Assembly: GCA_012656075.1 (NCBI GenBank)
Contig: JAAKBF010000079.1
Location: 248,001 to 312,000 of the forward strand
Origin: Phytophthora hibernalis
Lineage: Eukaryota; Oomycota; Peronosporomycetes; Peronosporales; Peronosporaceae
Length of the DNA stretch: 64,000 nucleotides
Reading direction: 5' to 3'
This document shows, in pieces, positions 11,320-23,262 of the stretch (within the stretch, counting starts at the first letter, position 1; every line of letters starts with the position of its first letter). A model generated the notes under the pieces. That model worked only from the letters and a program-made list of their open reading frames with translations, searched no databases and was not told where the DNA came from. The position numbers and the translations under genes were made by a program.

Positions 11320-11429
11320 GTCAGAAGGACCACTTTTGCGTCCCGTAGATAGAGATGGACCATTCCCAAACGTCCATAAATTGACTTTTTACGCTTTCTT
11401 CTTTTTACGTAAATACCTCCTCGTAAAAA

Positions 11430-12017
11430 GTTAGTGGAGACTTGTGTCGACCAACCATCAGTTGACAATTGAACCAGTTCCAGACAAGTGTGTATTATCT
11501 CGTCGCAGTGCCTCTCTTTACCAGCTTCCAGCCTTGCCTCCTTTAGCTCTGTCTTCTGGATGGAGCGGGAAGCATCATCCGTGGTTACGCAGTTAAATAT
11601 GAGGCCGACATCAACCTCTGGGGTTTCTTCGTCCGAGTTTCTGAGGCTTTTGCTGCTTTCGGGGGCGGAGGCTTTAGAACTTGGTGCGCGGGGAGAAAGG
11701 CGGGAGGCTTCGGCTTCTTTTGCCGCATTCTCAGCAGCCTGTCTTCGTAGCCTATTGCGGGACCGGAGACGGCGCTGTTGCCTTCTCGTGCACCGAATGG
11801 AGGGAGTCCAAGAGACATCCATGCAGATTCATGTTTTGGTGTGAACACGCACTATTTTACTTTCCACTGTTGGCTTCTTCCGTCCAATTAGTGATATACG
11901 CAGTGCAAAGAGCGTATCGTGCTGCGTGAGGAATTCCCTCTCTTCGTCGGGTGTTGGTACCTGGCGAAGGCGCTTAGCTTCGGCTGGAGAGTTTTGGGGG
12001 CTTCCTGTGGCAGCCAC
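11430..12017 (-). CDS. Hypothetical protein, broken frame
   Basis: From an ATG at 12017 the frame reads a hydrophilic leader with TPDEEREFLTQHDTLFALR, meets a TGA near 11830, and the same phase continues with an Arg/Ala-rich helix and a Ser/Lys-rich, then acidic stretch (NSDEETPEVDVGLIF). I recognise no domain. It converges on the REXO4-like gene, and the frame would run over that gene's 3' end, so the true stop is uncertain. It could be a frameshifted real gene, like its neighbours, or chance. Confidence 0.3.
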
Positions 12018-12208
12018 ATTCCATCAAAAAACTTGCATTTCGTAGATGTACCGGTAGCAAACAGATGATTAGCGGTGGTCTGCGTCATTCTGCCAGTTAG
12101 AAATGGTCTCGAGGATACCTTTGAAACTGCGGCAATGATCGTATATGGGGACCTACATGTACTACATGCAGATATTCTCTACAAATACTTTGGTGTTCGC
12201 TCCTCCCC

Positions 12209-14266
12209 TTACTCGCTGATCACATAGCTGCCCGGGGTATCAAAACGGAACTCCTTGACCTCGAGCTGCTTGAGGCGGTAGCCGCGCATCGCGTCAACGG
12301 GGTCGCTATTGGCGGGGACGGATTCATACTCAACGCCAGCGTTCTTGATTGAGAGAGACTTGATCTTCACCTTGGCTCCGGGGCAAGCCACAATACGCAC
12401 AGCTCCATCCAACTCAAGTGCGTCAATCTTGATGTCAGCACCCTCCACGATCAAGGTTGAGCGGGCCGAGAGCTTAATAGCAGACGGATTGGTGAACTTC
12501 TTCGCCAGCGTCGATTGACTTAGAGCGAAGCCCGAACCGAAAACGATCTGCGGACCTGAGGAGTCCACGGGGATGTCCAGCCACGACTGCTGCTTGGTTT
12601 CCTTCGGCAGCACGACGCCCAAAGTGCTCAATTTCAGGCGGTTGATCGCAAACACTTCGTGTTCGGCGGAGCTCGCGCATTGAGGAGGAATGTCGTTCTT
12701 GACCTTCTCGCTAGCACTGGCAGCATCGTTCTTGCATGGGGAATACACTACAGACGACGGGAACTGCACCAACCCAACGCCACCTTTGCCGCTCTCGTCC
12801 TGGTGATCAATCTGGTACTGTACAAGCAATTTGGGGTAGTCTTGCATCATGCACTCGAGACGGGCAGGCGACTTGAAGGCGCACTTGTTTGCGTCCGGGC
12901 GGAACTTGGGATTGAAAACCTCCGGCACGAATCCCTTGGACGCCTCGAGCACAGGCACGTACGAGTCCAGCGCCGCCACGATGCCGTTAATGTTGCCCGG
13001 GAAGGGTGAGAATCCCGTCTTGGGGTCATTCACGTCTCCGTCCGGGAACTCTGTCTTGGCGCGTGTGCGCAGGAATTGATCCAGCTCGTGGTATTCGACG
13101 TTGAACAGTGTCGAGTGTTTGCCCGACGGCGACGTAAAGCACACAATGCCGCCAGACGCATCCTTGGCCTTACGCGGCACAGTGGTGAAGGCGAAACCCC
13201 AGTTGTGCTTCACACAAGCTCCCAGCATGGGATGGACGCCGTTGAGGATGAGGTAGTTCGTGTCTTGGATAAAGTGCACGAACTTCTTGCCTTCCTGCTG
13301 CCACTTGGCCGCCAGTCCGGACGTGTGCAACAGAGTGTGCACATCGCCGTGTCCGTGGGGCTTCATCACCAGCATCTCATCTTTCACAACGAGTTTCAAC
13401 TTGGGCTGCTTGCCATCCACTGCAGATTCTTCGATCACATCGACACACGGCACCTTCTCCTGCTTGATGAGCACAAGTTGACCTTCTGCCATGCCGAAGT
13501 TCTTGTGCTCCGTCAAGAAACTCTGCGTAGCTTCATGAGTCGAGTCCGATGTCATGATCGCTAACGGGATCTGGACCGGTGTCTTGCCTGTCGACAGCTG
13601 AGCGTTGGCGAGTGTCTGCATCGCCAACAGGTGCTGCACATACGCCTTGAGGTAGCTCGTGTGGGTCAATGTCTCCACTGGAAGCCGCAGCTTGATGCCC
13701 TGGTAGCCCAGACGTTCCCCCAGACCACCAGCCACCACCACGAAGCAGCACTTGTCCACGTTGTTCAGCCCTTCACTCTCCAGCTCAGCGAACAGCGGCG
13801 AGTCGAGCTCAGCCACTGCTGCCAAGTCGAACGAGGCCGCAGGATTCGACGGGCGCCAATCGGCCCACAAATCTCCAGCCTCCTCCTCCGCAGTCTCACC
13901 GCGTAGTTCAGCGTACAACTTGGTGGCCGTGGACAAGTATCCGGCCACGCCGCCCTTGTACCAACCGTCGAAGCGCATCACCTGCTGCCACAAGGGACTG
14001 TCGGCCTTGTCGGTCAGCAGCGTCAGCAGCTCCTTCTGGTCCCATGACTGCAGATCCTTCAGTACGCGGTCGCGCGTGGTTTGCCCTGCCACCAGCTGGT
14101 ACTTGGTGTCGATGGTGGAGTCCTTGTAGCCCATGGCAAATTGCGTTCTGGCAGACATCACGTCGGACTTCGAGGAGTCGAAACGATAGCGAGGATGGAA
14201 TGCGGACCTTTGAGGTGTGCGCCAAGGACAGTGATTGAAGTTGAACAAATCCCACAACGTCCCCAT
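12209..14266 (-). CDS. USP: UDP-sugar pyrophosphorylase
   Basis: Nucleotidyltransferase making UDP-sugars from UTP and sugar-1-phosphates. One uninterrupted 685-codon frame. It shows the nucleotide-binding loop VVAGGLGERLGYQGIKLRLP, which is the USP variant rather than the LxxGxGTxMG of UGPases. IPLAIMTSDSTHEAT, FGMAEGQLVLIKQEKVP and KPHGHGDVH, and the sugar-site FKSPARLECMMQDYPKLL region, are also family hallmarks. The C-terminal beta-helix region (ARSTLIVEGADIKIDALEL) completes the fold. Length fits plant and protist USPs (about 600-650). A second in-frame ATG at 14156-14158 (MSARTQFAMGYKD) gives 649 residues and may be the true start, because the 36-residue extension looks unlike the family. 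Intact. Confidence 0.92.
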   Translation of the reverse strand: MGTLWDLFNFNHCPWRTPQRSAFHPRYRFDSSKSDVMSARTQFAMGYKDSTIDTKYQLVAGQTTRDRVLKDLQSWDQKELLTLLTDKADSPLWQQVMRFDGWYKGGVAGYLSTATKLYAELRGETAEEEAGDLWADWRPSNPAASFDLAAVAELDSPLFAELESEGLNNVDKCCFVVVAGGLGERLGYQGIKLRLPVETLTHTSYLKAYVQHLLAMQTLANAQLSTGKTPVQIPLAIMTSDSTHEATQSFLTEHKNFGMAEGQLVLIKQEKVPCVDVIEESAVDGKQPKLKLVVKDEMLVMKPHGHGDVHTLLHTSGLAAKWQQEGKKFVHFIQDTNYLILNGVHPMLGACVKHNWGFAFTTVPRKAKDASGGIVCFTSPSGKHSTLFNVEYHELDQFLRTRAKTEFPDGDVNDPKTGFSPFPGNINGIVAALDSYVPVLEASKGFVPEVFNPKFRPDANKCAFKSPARLECMMQDYPKLLVQYQIDHQDESGKGGVGLVQFPSSVVYSPCKNDAASASEKVKNDIPPQCASSAEHEVFAINRLKLSTLGVVLPKETKQQSWLDIPVDSSGPQIVFGSGFALSQSTLAKKFTNPSAIKLSARSTLIVEGADIKIDALELDGAVRIVACPGAKVKIKSLSIKNAGVEYESVPANSDPVDAMRGYRLKQLEVKEFRFDTPGSYVISE

Positions 14267-14682
14267 GCAGCGTCATAAACAGCGATGCCAGCAATGGACG
14301 AGTCTATGGACGTGCAGTACATGTATTGACTGCGTCGGGTGGTGGTGGCCTTGAGGACGGTATAGCGAGCTCACCCCAGTGTGCAAGCATGGCAGGAAGT
14401 TTACGTCGATGAGAATGGAAGCAGGCATATGGTGTTGGCCACGTCAGCCGGCTTTACCACCACCTTCAACATCAAGTGTTTGCTGATTGAAACTTCAGGT
14501 TTTTCGTCAACGCAGCGGTCACCAAGCAGCGCCCACAGTTTGTTGATATGTATCCATCCGCGGAACTGCCATGAACGGTTTGACGAGTTGTGTATTGCCT
14601 TTGCAATCACCCGATCCAAACAATCATCGTAAATACATCACTTTATTTTCCTGCCATCAGCACAGCACTTACCTGCCAATAC
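14267..14682. other. Intergenic, no recognised gene
   Basis: A 72-residue minus-strand frame (14401-14619) is the only open frame of note and has no recognisable domain. Confidence 0.4.
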
Positions 14683-17600
14683 CTACGCCAGGTCGGAGCT
14701 ATCCGACCACTGCCGCGCCAGCTTTTCGCGAGCCTTGGTACGAACACCGGTACTGGTGGGGAACTCCAAGTCGTTTGGGGCTCGTGAAAGCGGCGTCATA
14801 GGATCGATGGTGATTGAGCGAGGAGGCATCGATGTCGTCGACGTTGGGACCGACGGCGCAGGGTTTGATGCGCGAGTGCTTCGACTTGCCATGCTTGTGG
14901 TGTTCCCTCCAAAGCCCACGAGTCGCTTGATATCGATTCGGAACGACTCGGCCGACATCGTGCTTTTGTCATTCGTTGAGCCTGCTGCCGTGCTCTTGCC
15001 ACCAATAAGTTTACCGCTGCTATCATAGTTGCCATTCGGAGGAAGAGATCTAGCTCATGTTCACGCAGCAGCCCCTTGAACTTATTCTCTCGTGCACTCA
15101 TAACGTCCTTGATCCAGCTGGGCACGTGAGGAACGCGCTGCATACCCACATACGCTATCGCTATGAGCAAGTGCTCCAGTAGAAGGATGACTAGTAGACG
15201 CCATGCGATATGCACACATCAAAGTCCGGTCCGAAGATAAAGTCGTCCAGCGTTTTCCCCTGTTTTTCTAGCTGGTGTTCCATATCGCTCACGCACGTCT
15301 CGTCGAAGAACTCCAGCACACCCGTTGAGATGCAAATCAACAAAACGTTGACAATCACCGAGATGTAAGCATAAGTAGTGAGGATACCCTTCCAAGCACC
15401 AATGCCATTGGCTCGTCGCGGGATCGGACGCTTCAGCGTTTTGCATAATCGATAGCCGTCTGTACGGCCCTTGACGCTGTTGATGAGGAAGCACGCGAAC
15501 GGCATCAGCGGCCACAGCATGGAGAACATGACTGTAAACCCATATTGCACCGTCAGCACGTGGAAATCATCGTACGGGTCGTAGGTGTCTTGCTCGCTGT
15601 CGAATAGGATCTCGCGCGCCTTCTTGTTTAGCACCTCGATTTCAGACGGAGTGTACTCAAGATACCTCGAGCTCGATTTGTTTCCAAACTGGGATTCTTT
15701 GTGATCTTCGTAATCCAGCGATCCTAGAATCTTCATTGATCCGGCCTCGCGAACACGCTTTTGTGCTCGAACGTCAGCGCGCGCCTGGGCTTTTCTCGGC
15801 GCTTCCGAACGAGAATAGGAGCCACCAGTCTGAGCAAAATGTTCAACGACTGCGTGATCACGATCGGAGTGACAAACATAGCGCTCAGGTCTACGTGACG
15901 GCGATCAAAAGTGAAGAATCCAACGCACTCAATGCAGGTGGCATCCTTGTCACCCACGGGGCAATCGGTACACGAGCCATCTTGGTCCACATATGGGCCA
16001 AAACAGCAGTTGATACCGTCACCAAAGAACATGTGGTTAAATGTGTTGGTCAGGTAATTGCCGAGTCCAGGTATCACGAAGATGAACGCCAGCGAGAAAA
16101 ACCACGTGTAGTAGTTGAGGAAGTCAAGCAGAAAAAGCTTACGAACCAACGCCTTCTCGTACTGTTCTTCGGTGCGATAGTTCTCCCAATGCGTGAACAG
16201 AGCACCCATCTTGGTGACCACCATGTTCCACTGGACAACATCCACGAAGAAGCCAAACACAGCGCCCTCCAGCAATATGAGGAACCACTGCGTCGAGAAG
16301 ATGTAGCTCTCCTTGTATGTGGCCTTCAAAATTTCATAAATGGTAACCCAGCTCGCAACGAGAATGAGCATGATCAGCATCTGCCACAACATGAAAAGGA
16401 GTACGCAAAAGTACTTGGGTAGTCGTCGCCATGCTGGGTAGACCAGTTCCACGTCACCAGTCATCGCATTTACGCGTGACTCTCCGTGGAATTGCTTGTT
16501 GCGATATTCAATCTGCTTCACATGCAGCTTGCCCGTCAATCATACTGCATAATCGCATTTTCTCGCTCCACGACTTCAGAAATCCAAATCCCCACACAAC
16601 CGACACGCCCAGGCCCCAAAGCGGGAGCAGTCGCATGTACGTCGTCATGGAAATCACCCCACGCAGCAGCTCTAGCAAAATCCCAATGGCCGCAAGTGGA
16701 ATGAGCCAGGTGTTGTAGTATTTGAGGAACGCGAAATAGTATGCCACCTTTTCTCCAAAATTGTAGCGCAGTGAGAGCAGCACCTTCTTATCATCCAGCT
16801 CATGAAGCCTCCAGGACGCAACCCATCTGTGAATCAGTGTGTTTGTCACGCTCTGGTTGTGCATAGGAAAAGGTCGTGGATCCAAATATCGCTCTTGGAC
16901 AGTCGAGCTCGTTGCTCGATAATAAAGTCCACGATCTCAATGCGTTCAGCTGGAGTTGTGGGGTCATCTCGACGCTGAGCCACATCCTGCTCCATGTCTA
17001 CCACGGCGCCATGTTCCATCCACATTTGCGTCCTAAACTGCTTGACGAGCGACATGACCACTGGATCGGGCGATCGAACCAGCAGAATGAGGTAGCCCGA
17101 GTGCATCTCGCCCTTGGAGTCTCCACCGTCTATAATGTCCACCAGTAGGCCCTGACTGCACAGTTTGTTGACAATTCTGCGATGTTCGTCCTCGCTCTCA
17201 CTCAGCACAGGGGCTGGTCATACACAGTCGTTTAAAGCCTGAGTGTTCATGAGAAACATCAGCCAAACTGTCCATGCATCCTCTCTTAGGCGTCGACGAC
17301 GGAGCAGCTGCAGCTCCACAACAGAAAATGCAACTGATTGTCCTTCGGAGACAACCTGGCACTTGCACTTTCCGGTTCACGATGACGGCGAAGTCGTAGT
17401 CGGGCAATTGGCCACTTTGGATCTCGTCAGGCTTCAAGTGTCGAAATTTACCCGGTTCAGGTCTAGGGCTCGACGCATCCCCGCGACCATCACTCTTGAC
17501 GCTAGGGTTTGATTTAGGGTTTCTCCTGCGCCGCCTTGTGGTGCTTGTAGTTACACTTGCGTCGCTCTTGTTGCTGCTGCTGGAGCTCGAGTCGCGCTCC

Positions 17601-17824
17601 GAGTCGCCGGATGAAGAGGAGCCCACGAGACACGCGTCTGAAGCCTCACGCGACTGTTGCACGCCCTTTGCCGCACGCCTCGAGTTGACGCCGCTGAGCG
17701 TCTCGGCGTCGCGTTTCTTGGCGCGCGTCTTGGGCTTGGCGCGCTTCTTGTGGGCGCTGGCGGCGTCTGTGTCTTCGTCGGGAGCGAGGCGCCGCGCAGG
17801 CTCCGGCGCTTCGTTCGGCAGCAT
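14683..17824 (-). CDS. Anoctamin/TMEM16 family membrane protein (frameshifted)
   Basis: Calcium-activated chloride channel or lipid scramblase family. The ATG at 17824 opens a long Ser/Arg/Lys-rich cytosolic head. The dimerisation-like domain (about 17200-16860) contains DPVVMSLVKQFRTQMW. The anoctamin domain begins FGEKVAYYFAFLKYYNTWLIP and continues with about ten membrane helices. Diagnostic parts are THWENYRTEEQYEKALVRK and FLLDFLNYYTWFFS, then QYGFTVMFSMLWPLMPFACF, KRPIPRRANGIGAWKGIL and WRLLVILLLEHLLI. A Ser/Thr-rich tail ends at TAG 14683. Frame changes occur near 17205, 16890, 16545, 15760, 15215 and 15025. Between them every segment joins in the correct order, so this is one gene. 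A Cys-rich extracellular loop (CCFGPYVDQDGSCTDC) is distinctive. Channel versus scramblase cannot be told from sequence. Confidence 0.88.
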
Positions 17825-19052
17825 GAAGATGCGGAAATGCGGACTGAGATATGGGAGCCCTTTGATGTTTGATCGGATTCGACAGGAGTCAAGTTTGACA
17901 GGTGGATGGGAATAGCCGTTCTATAGCGATAGGGAAGGGAGTCGGATAGAAAGTGACAAGTGCAGCCATTCACTGGCACGACCTTGAGGTCCGACCTCTG
18001 GCGGAGATTGCGAGGGCGTTGAACGGCAGTGAAGATGGATATTATGCTGGAGAGCAACCATCTCGACAGGTGCAGAACTCGTGGCCTGTCCCCAGTCGGG
18101 TGGGGAGCTCAGATAGAGCTGCTTGACGGCGACTGGACGATGTCGGAAATCAGTCGTTCTCGTCACACATCCGGTCGCGAAGACACGGGCTTGCTGTGTG
18201 TGATATCCCGGGCTGTCGCTGCAGGGCGACCAGCTTCTGCTCAATCGAGAGAACTCGGAGGGAAACTTCAGTTTGATGATGACGCTGGCGGTGCACGTCG
18301 CGTGTGGGGCGAAAACAATCACGAGTTTTGTCGAAATCCTGACGCGGTCGGCGCTATTATATCTATAAATTTGAAGGCGGAACAAGATACATGTACCGAA
18401 CAAATGGGGGTTGTTGCAGCACTATTTTTATAAGTTAGCGCTGGTTTGGCCTGTTCGTGTCAGTGTGAACCCGTGAGTCTCTCCTTGACACAGGAAGTCA
18501 ACATCCAGCAGATTTGCTGGTATTAATAACTCGGCAGTCGTGTGCAACTTGCACACTGCAAGTGTGAATATTGTCGCTACGTTCTAGGCGAGGTGTCAAG
18601 GTACTTTGTCGCGAGCGCGTATTTGCTTGGTGCTAGCATTGCATGTGTTCCGTCATCGAGAAGTGCTGACAAGTGCCTGGTACATCAAGCCCAAACGTTT
18701 GCTGTGCTCGTTGACATGTGAACAAGACGGATGAAGTGAAGCTACTGGGTTCGCCGAGACTCAAGCAAATGTCAATACTTCGAAGTACTAATTATGAGAG
18801 CCGCAACTACGTACAGATAGGGCAGCTTGACACAGCTCCTACGCTCATCGTCGCTATAATACCAAATTTGCGCTCAAGACAACAAAAATCTTAGTCGCGC
18901 ACCCTCCGTACAAATATTACTATTACAGTATTGAAGTGCCTACTAGGAAATCATACATGAAGTCTCGAGCCAAAACTATCTTTTGAAGACTCGTGAATGT
19001 CTGAATCAGATCACTACAATATGTAGTCGAGATTCGCTCAACGGCAGAGCGT
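17825..19052. other. Intergenic region, no recognised gene
   Basis: Two overlapping antisense frames of 134 and 160 residues (17921-18433) have no recognisable domain. From 18434 to 19052 I see no gene, RNA or repeat. Confidence 0.4.
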
Positions 19053-19847
19053 CTAGAAGAACACCTCGTCCACCTCATGTATGTTCTTGGTTGCATCTTC
19101 ACGCCCCATGCGGAACAACTCCGTCGCCCAGTCGGCGTTGGTGGTCACGAGAACCCACGTAGGGGCAAACCATCGCCACTTCCAGATTTGAAACACCTTG
19201 TGCGGTGCATCAGGAAACGCCACAGGCCAATTGTTGGTCAAACCACCATCCACGAATCGTTTGCCGCGGTACGATGCCGCCAACGATGTCGTGTAGAGCG
19301 GTACATGACCTGAGCACAGCATGCAGTCCACCATGTCCTCGTTGCTCGTCCAAGTCGTCAGCAGGTGGTTGCGTAGTGCTGGCACTTCCGTGACGGAAAA
19401 GTAGAGTTTCTTGTCCACGTGCTGATACGCGTCCGACGGCAGCATTTCGAGCATGTTGTGCTTGACCATTGGAATCCATTTGCCTAGGCCGGCGTAGGAG
19501 CGTTTAGCCGCGTCCTCGATAAGCGGCACATTCTCGTTGAAGAAGAACTCCTTGACATCCATGTTCAGTGCCAGTATCAAAGCGGGAAGCACCCGGCCGA
19601 CACCCCCGAGCAAATCACGTCTCGGAGGTCATATTCCTCCTGCAAGACGGACGCTACACCCAGGAAGTAATTGTACATCCCCCGCAGCCCCCGAAGCCCA
19701 ATTGCGCGACGTCGTGCAGCTCCGTTAGTCTCCGCTTCGTCTTGGCCGGTGCATCCAGTGAACGGGGAACCACCGCAGCACACGGCACCTCCTTCACGAG
19801 GTCGTCCGATGCATCGGGGGCTGCGACGCGCTCCAAAGGTCATTCAT
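19053..19847 (-). CDS. Patatin-like phospholipase domain protein (frameshifted)
   Basis: Serine lipid acyl hydrolase with the patatin Ser-Asp dyad. The frame shows an oxyanion/Gly-rich LGFGGCGGMYNYFLGVA, the nucleophile elbow CSGVSAGCFPALIL (GxSxG) and the dyad Asp in RGKRFVDGGLTNNWP (DGG). All are in family order. Three one-base losses interrupt it: near 19836 just after the ATG, near 19682 (a G run before ATGTACAAT) and near 19592 (a C run in TTCCCGC). With these bridged it is about 265 residues, close to small PNPLA-type proteins. Start ATG is at 19845-19847. A core-promoter-like element lies 26 bp upstream. Probably functional. Confidence 0.82.
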
Positions 19848-19872
19848 GATGTGGACTCCCGGTACCGGTAGT

Positions 19873-19889
19873 GCTGAATTGGGATGAGC
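19873..19889 (-). promoter_or_regulatory. Inr-FPR-like core promoter of the patatin-like gene
   Basis: Minus-strand GCTCATCCCAATTCAGC resembles the oomycete initiator plus CAATT flanking element, with one base less spacing than consensus. It lies 26 bp before the ATG. Confidence 0.4.
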
Positions 19890-21124
19890 AGTACCGCTCA
19901 TTGTCCAGCAGCAACAGCCGGTTGGTTTCAAAAAGCAAGAGGACCGAAATGGCTTGATTTGCACGCTACCGGTATTTCGATGTGCTTGAGCTATATGTAT
20001 ACATGTATAAGACGCGTCGACAATTCATTTCATGCTGCGATAGCGATGGCGTTTTTGGTCAGGCCCCTGCCTCAGAGGCGGATCTTATCCCCTCCAAAAA
20101 AGACTCTAGATCCGCCCCAGTTTTGGATGTTTGAGTTGACGAGCAAAGTTAGCCCGTCGAGTCGCCAGTCCCGACAGTGTCGGTCAATACTTACTTTCTT
20201 GGCCGTTGTGGTACATTCGTAAATTCACCTCCTTGCTGGCTGTCCGCGAAGTGAAGGTTGCGAGCAGGTTGCGCTGGCAAGTGAGTTAGATTTATTGATT
20301 CAATAATAATGAAGCAATCTGTCTTGCTCACGGCTTCGCCACAGCCATTCAATTGAAAACAAATCGATGGATCAGATGCACCGAAAGCTTACATGTTAGT
20401 TGCTACAATACATGTATTGTGCCTTTCTTTTATTTTGGCTAAATGGACATTAAAAACTATGTTTTTCCGAGCGCTTTAATAAGTGTTTAGGGGTTCCTAG
20501 TAGGATTAGAACTATGTTTTATCAATCTTCGTCAGGATTAACAACAAACACGTGGTGACCGATGAACCCTTGATGAAGCGCTCAAAGGCTTTGACGCGCT
20601 GAATCAAAGTGTCATTTTCTTTGCAAAGGCCCGAATGCCGCTGCTCTGACCGGCATTCGGGTCTTTTCGAGCAAAACCATACATTGAAAGTCTTAATAAA
20701 CGTGTCATGCAGCATCAAGGCTCAACGCAAGCGCTCGATTTGAAGCCTTATTACGCGCCCCGATTAAGATGCAGTAAAGATAATACCACAGCACCAGTAT
20801 TATCCCCGACTAAAAGTATCATTTTAGAATACAGCATACAGACGTCCCTATCAGTAGACGCAGTAGGGTTTCTGAAGCGATTTCAGAGGGATTAGATATT
20901 GTTCTTTCAGATAACTGATTTTATGAACTCAATGTAATCGGATATATTGGGGTATTTAAAGGAAGAGGTGCGCCTACTGAGGGACTTCTGTACCGGTAAC
21001 ATGGGCTCAGGCGGACAAAATAGTAGAAAGGGTAGTAGTATTCAACAAAACTTTTGAGCTTGTCCAGCGTGGTTTGAACTCACTTCAACCTGATCGTTGG
21101 ATCCCACTGACACATCTCCTGCTT
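19890..21124. other. Intergenic region with one strong hairpin
   Basis: No convincing coding gene. Short unrecognised frames exist at 19884-20222 (+), 20512-20718 (-) and 20707-20895 (+). TACCGGTA palindromes lie at 19967 and 20991. The hairpin at 20625-20666 is listed separately. Confidence 0.45.
20625..20666. repeat. 16-bp stem, 10-nt loop inverted repeat
   Basis: Left arm AAAGGCCCGAATGCCG, loop CTGCTCTGAC, right arm CGGCATTCGGGTCTTT. All 16 positions pair, one as G-T wobble. The plus strand continues TTCG. It lies in a non-coding stretch and is not part of any recognised gene. Confidence 0.8.
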
Positions 21125-21275
21125 TTTGACCATGAGCATGACATCCCGACCAAGTTGTTGCCCAGCGGAGCGCAGATCCCCGTCATTGGTTTCGGCGCTT
21201 ACTTGGAGAGCCACGTCTCCGATTCGTACAACATTGTGCTGTCGGCGCTGAAGCAGGGCTACCGAATACATGTAG
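21125..21275 (+). pseudogene. Aldo/keto reductase N-terminal fragment
   Basis: The frame DIPTKLLPSGAQIPVIGFG, then SYNIVLSALKQGYR, is the start of an aldo/keto reductase barrel: the glycine-rich first strand and the helix before the catalytic HIDTA. The frame loses similarity just where HIDTA should follow (GYRIHVAF), and no Tyr/Lys/His catalytic region is found downstream. It is therefore a truncated remnant. The frame itself stays open to 21409. Confidence 0.65.
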
Positions 21276-22434
21276 CGTTCCAGACGACAAAGAGTGACCC
21301 CCAGCGTATGGTTGGTTGGGTCACCCCCAACTTGGGTGTCGAGCCCTCCAACCTGGTAAAAGAGCGGACTCGGACGTGCCGGGCTCTTCTAGCACTGATA
21401 AAGTATTGAGGGATAAATTATCGTGTCGCGACTAAGTTAACCAGCTCCAAGGCTGAACGGTACGGTTGCACTTCCTCTATTTTTCGATAACGTTACTGCT
21501 GATGAGTATCGACGTTGCGCGACGTCATTTCAAAGCGCTAAAAAGTTTATCCCGTGTCCGGTTTACCTCTGATTCGAGGGTCATTGATAGATAAACAGTT
21601 GATCCAACCGCTTTCAAACTGCAGGAACTACAGACCCGCCGTTGTAGGCTGCAAATGGTTATGTAGCTCCCGCCGTAGCACCGCTTACCACCGGCATTCG
21701 TCAACTACTATTAAAATAGTGCCAGCGTTGCACTTCGCAATGCGGAGTGCTGAATTGGAGGAAACAGTGTTGATGTACTCTTACCGAACTTACGGCAAGC
21801 TTATCTTTCAGACGCGACGCGCGTCCCTCCGTTGCAGACACCCAAAACATCGTCTGTCTGCCAACGACTACAAATTAGCGAGTGAAAGCATTCCTCCAGT
21901 GAGCGTCCAGTATTAGACGCTGCTGTCGGTACGTTTCTCGCTCGAATAAGACCAGCGCCGCCTTGAGTGAACAAGTTGGCTGAACACATCATGTTGTCGC
22001 TCTCACAGCGCTCGCTGAGAAGGCGCTAGCTGAAAACGCTCGCTGAGTCGTCAGCGGGGTCAAAGAAATGCTCCTTCACCATTTGAGTCACCAACCTTGG
22101 ACCAAGGTACTTGGCACATGTATGCAGGCAACAGCGTACTCCCCGGCCCCGAAGGACCACCACCATAACCAGCAGCAGCAGTGTTCAGCTGGGACTAGCA
22201 ATAAAAGAAAAAGTTGTGATAAGCTTATCGCTGGCCGCGCGAGCAAGACCTCGACGCAAAGATTAATCAAAGTTTTTTCCGAGGTTTGCCCGTTACTCTG
22301 TGTGATTTCCTCGACAAAATGTACGTACGAGCACCAACGCCACGGTGATGCGCCCGACGAGTCCAGCAGCTCAACGACGATATATGTAACTTGGCCAAAG
22401 GTCAAAGGCGAGTTTGCGGGGTTGCACAAGTTGA
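21276..22434. other. Intergenic region, no recognised gene
   Basis: An unrecognised 120-codon frame (21554-21916, +) is present. The stretch from 22068 is probably upstream and 5' UTR sequence of the first Myb gene. Confidence 0.4.
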
Positions 22435-22452
22435 GACCATTTTCGATTTGGC
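22435..22452 (+). promoter_or_regulatory. Inr-FPR core promoter of Myb gene 1
   Basis: GACCATTTTCGATTTGGC fits the initiator (CCATTTT) followed by an ATTTGGC flanking element, about 90 bp before the ATG at 22541. Confidence 0.5.
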
Positions 22453-22540
22453 TTGGTCCCCAGCACAAGACCAGTCAGTCCTCCTCGCTACGACGACCGC
22501 GACGTCGCCGGTCAGCCTTCGGTCGCTGCTTGTGTCCACG

Positions 22541-23262
22541 ATGAATTCATTCCACTCGCCCGTCCGAGCCCTGTCTACCAATGGAACCGACACGCCCGAC
22601 GTCGATCCCAAAGTCAAGGACGAGCGACGACAGTCGGACGTCGACTCCGATTCATCCACCTCCGATGACGAAGGCTCCGAGTCGTCCCCGCATGGATCAA
22701 CGAGTCCGAACGGCATGGGCACCGGCGTGTGGAGCAAGGAGGAGCATGCCCAATTCCTAGAGGCGATCAAGATCTACGCCAATGGGCCGTGGAAACTCGT
22801 GGCAGCTTTCGTGGGCACCCGCACCGTCCGCCAAACCATGACACACGCCCAAAAGTACCGCCAGAAAGCTGCACGACGACTACGTGGCCTGCGCACCAAG
22901 CAGGCGCTCATGCGCATGCATTTCGGACACCACGTGAGTGAGGAGTCCCTCATGCAGGAACGTCTTCGCGCGATGGGAGCTGCCCACGACAACAATTACC
23001 ACCTCACGGGCGACTCGATCGGCCTCTCGCTCCCGGGGAGCACCCGAGGGATATTTCTCCCCCAGGCGCGGAAATCTTACCGTGCAAGCGCTTCGTGAAC
23101 GAGTCGGAAGTTGCAGCCTGGGTCTCCCCTCTCTCAACAGATGAGCCGGAGTATCTGGACGCAACGATGATCGACGTGGAGGACGTTGACCTCCTCGAGG
23201 ACTTGACGGCAAGTCCGACGCTAGAGGAGTGCGCTACTGAGCTGCTGAATCTATTATTTTAA
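22541..23262 (+). CDS. Single-repeat Myb protein, THAQKYR class, copy 1 (one frameshift)
   Basis: Putative transcription factor. An acidic, Ser-rich N-terminus precedes a Myb/SANT repeat with W-S-K-E-E-H, FLEAIKIYANGPWKLVAAFVG and the third-helix signature TMTHAQKYRQKAARRL. This is the oomycete form of the SHAQKYF class. The frame fails near 23067 in a run of five C's (CTCCCCCAGG). One more C restores GAEILPCKRF and a long acidic tail ending TLEECATELLNLLF at TAA 23260-23262. That tail matches TLEDCASELLELLF of the second Myb gene, which supports the frame correction and shows the two are paralogues. The start ATG at 22541 (MNSFHSPVRA) is the first in frame. Confidence 0.85.

Noticed and set aside
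13076..13564. Open frame antisense to the UDP-sugar pyrophosphorylase
   Set aside because: The sense strand encodes a complete conserved enzyme; no domain in the antisense frame.
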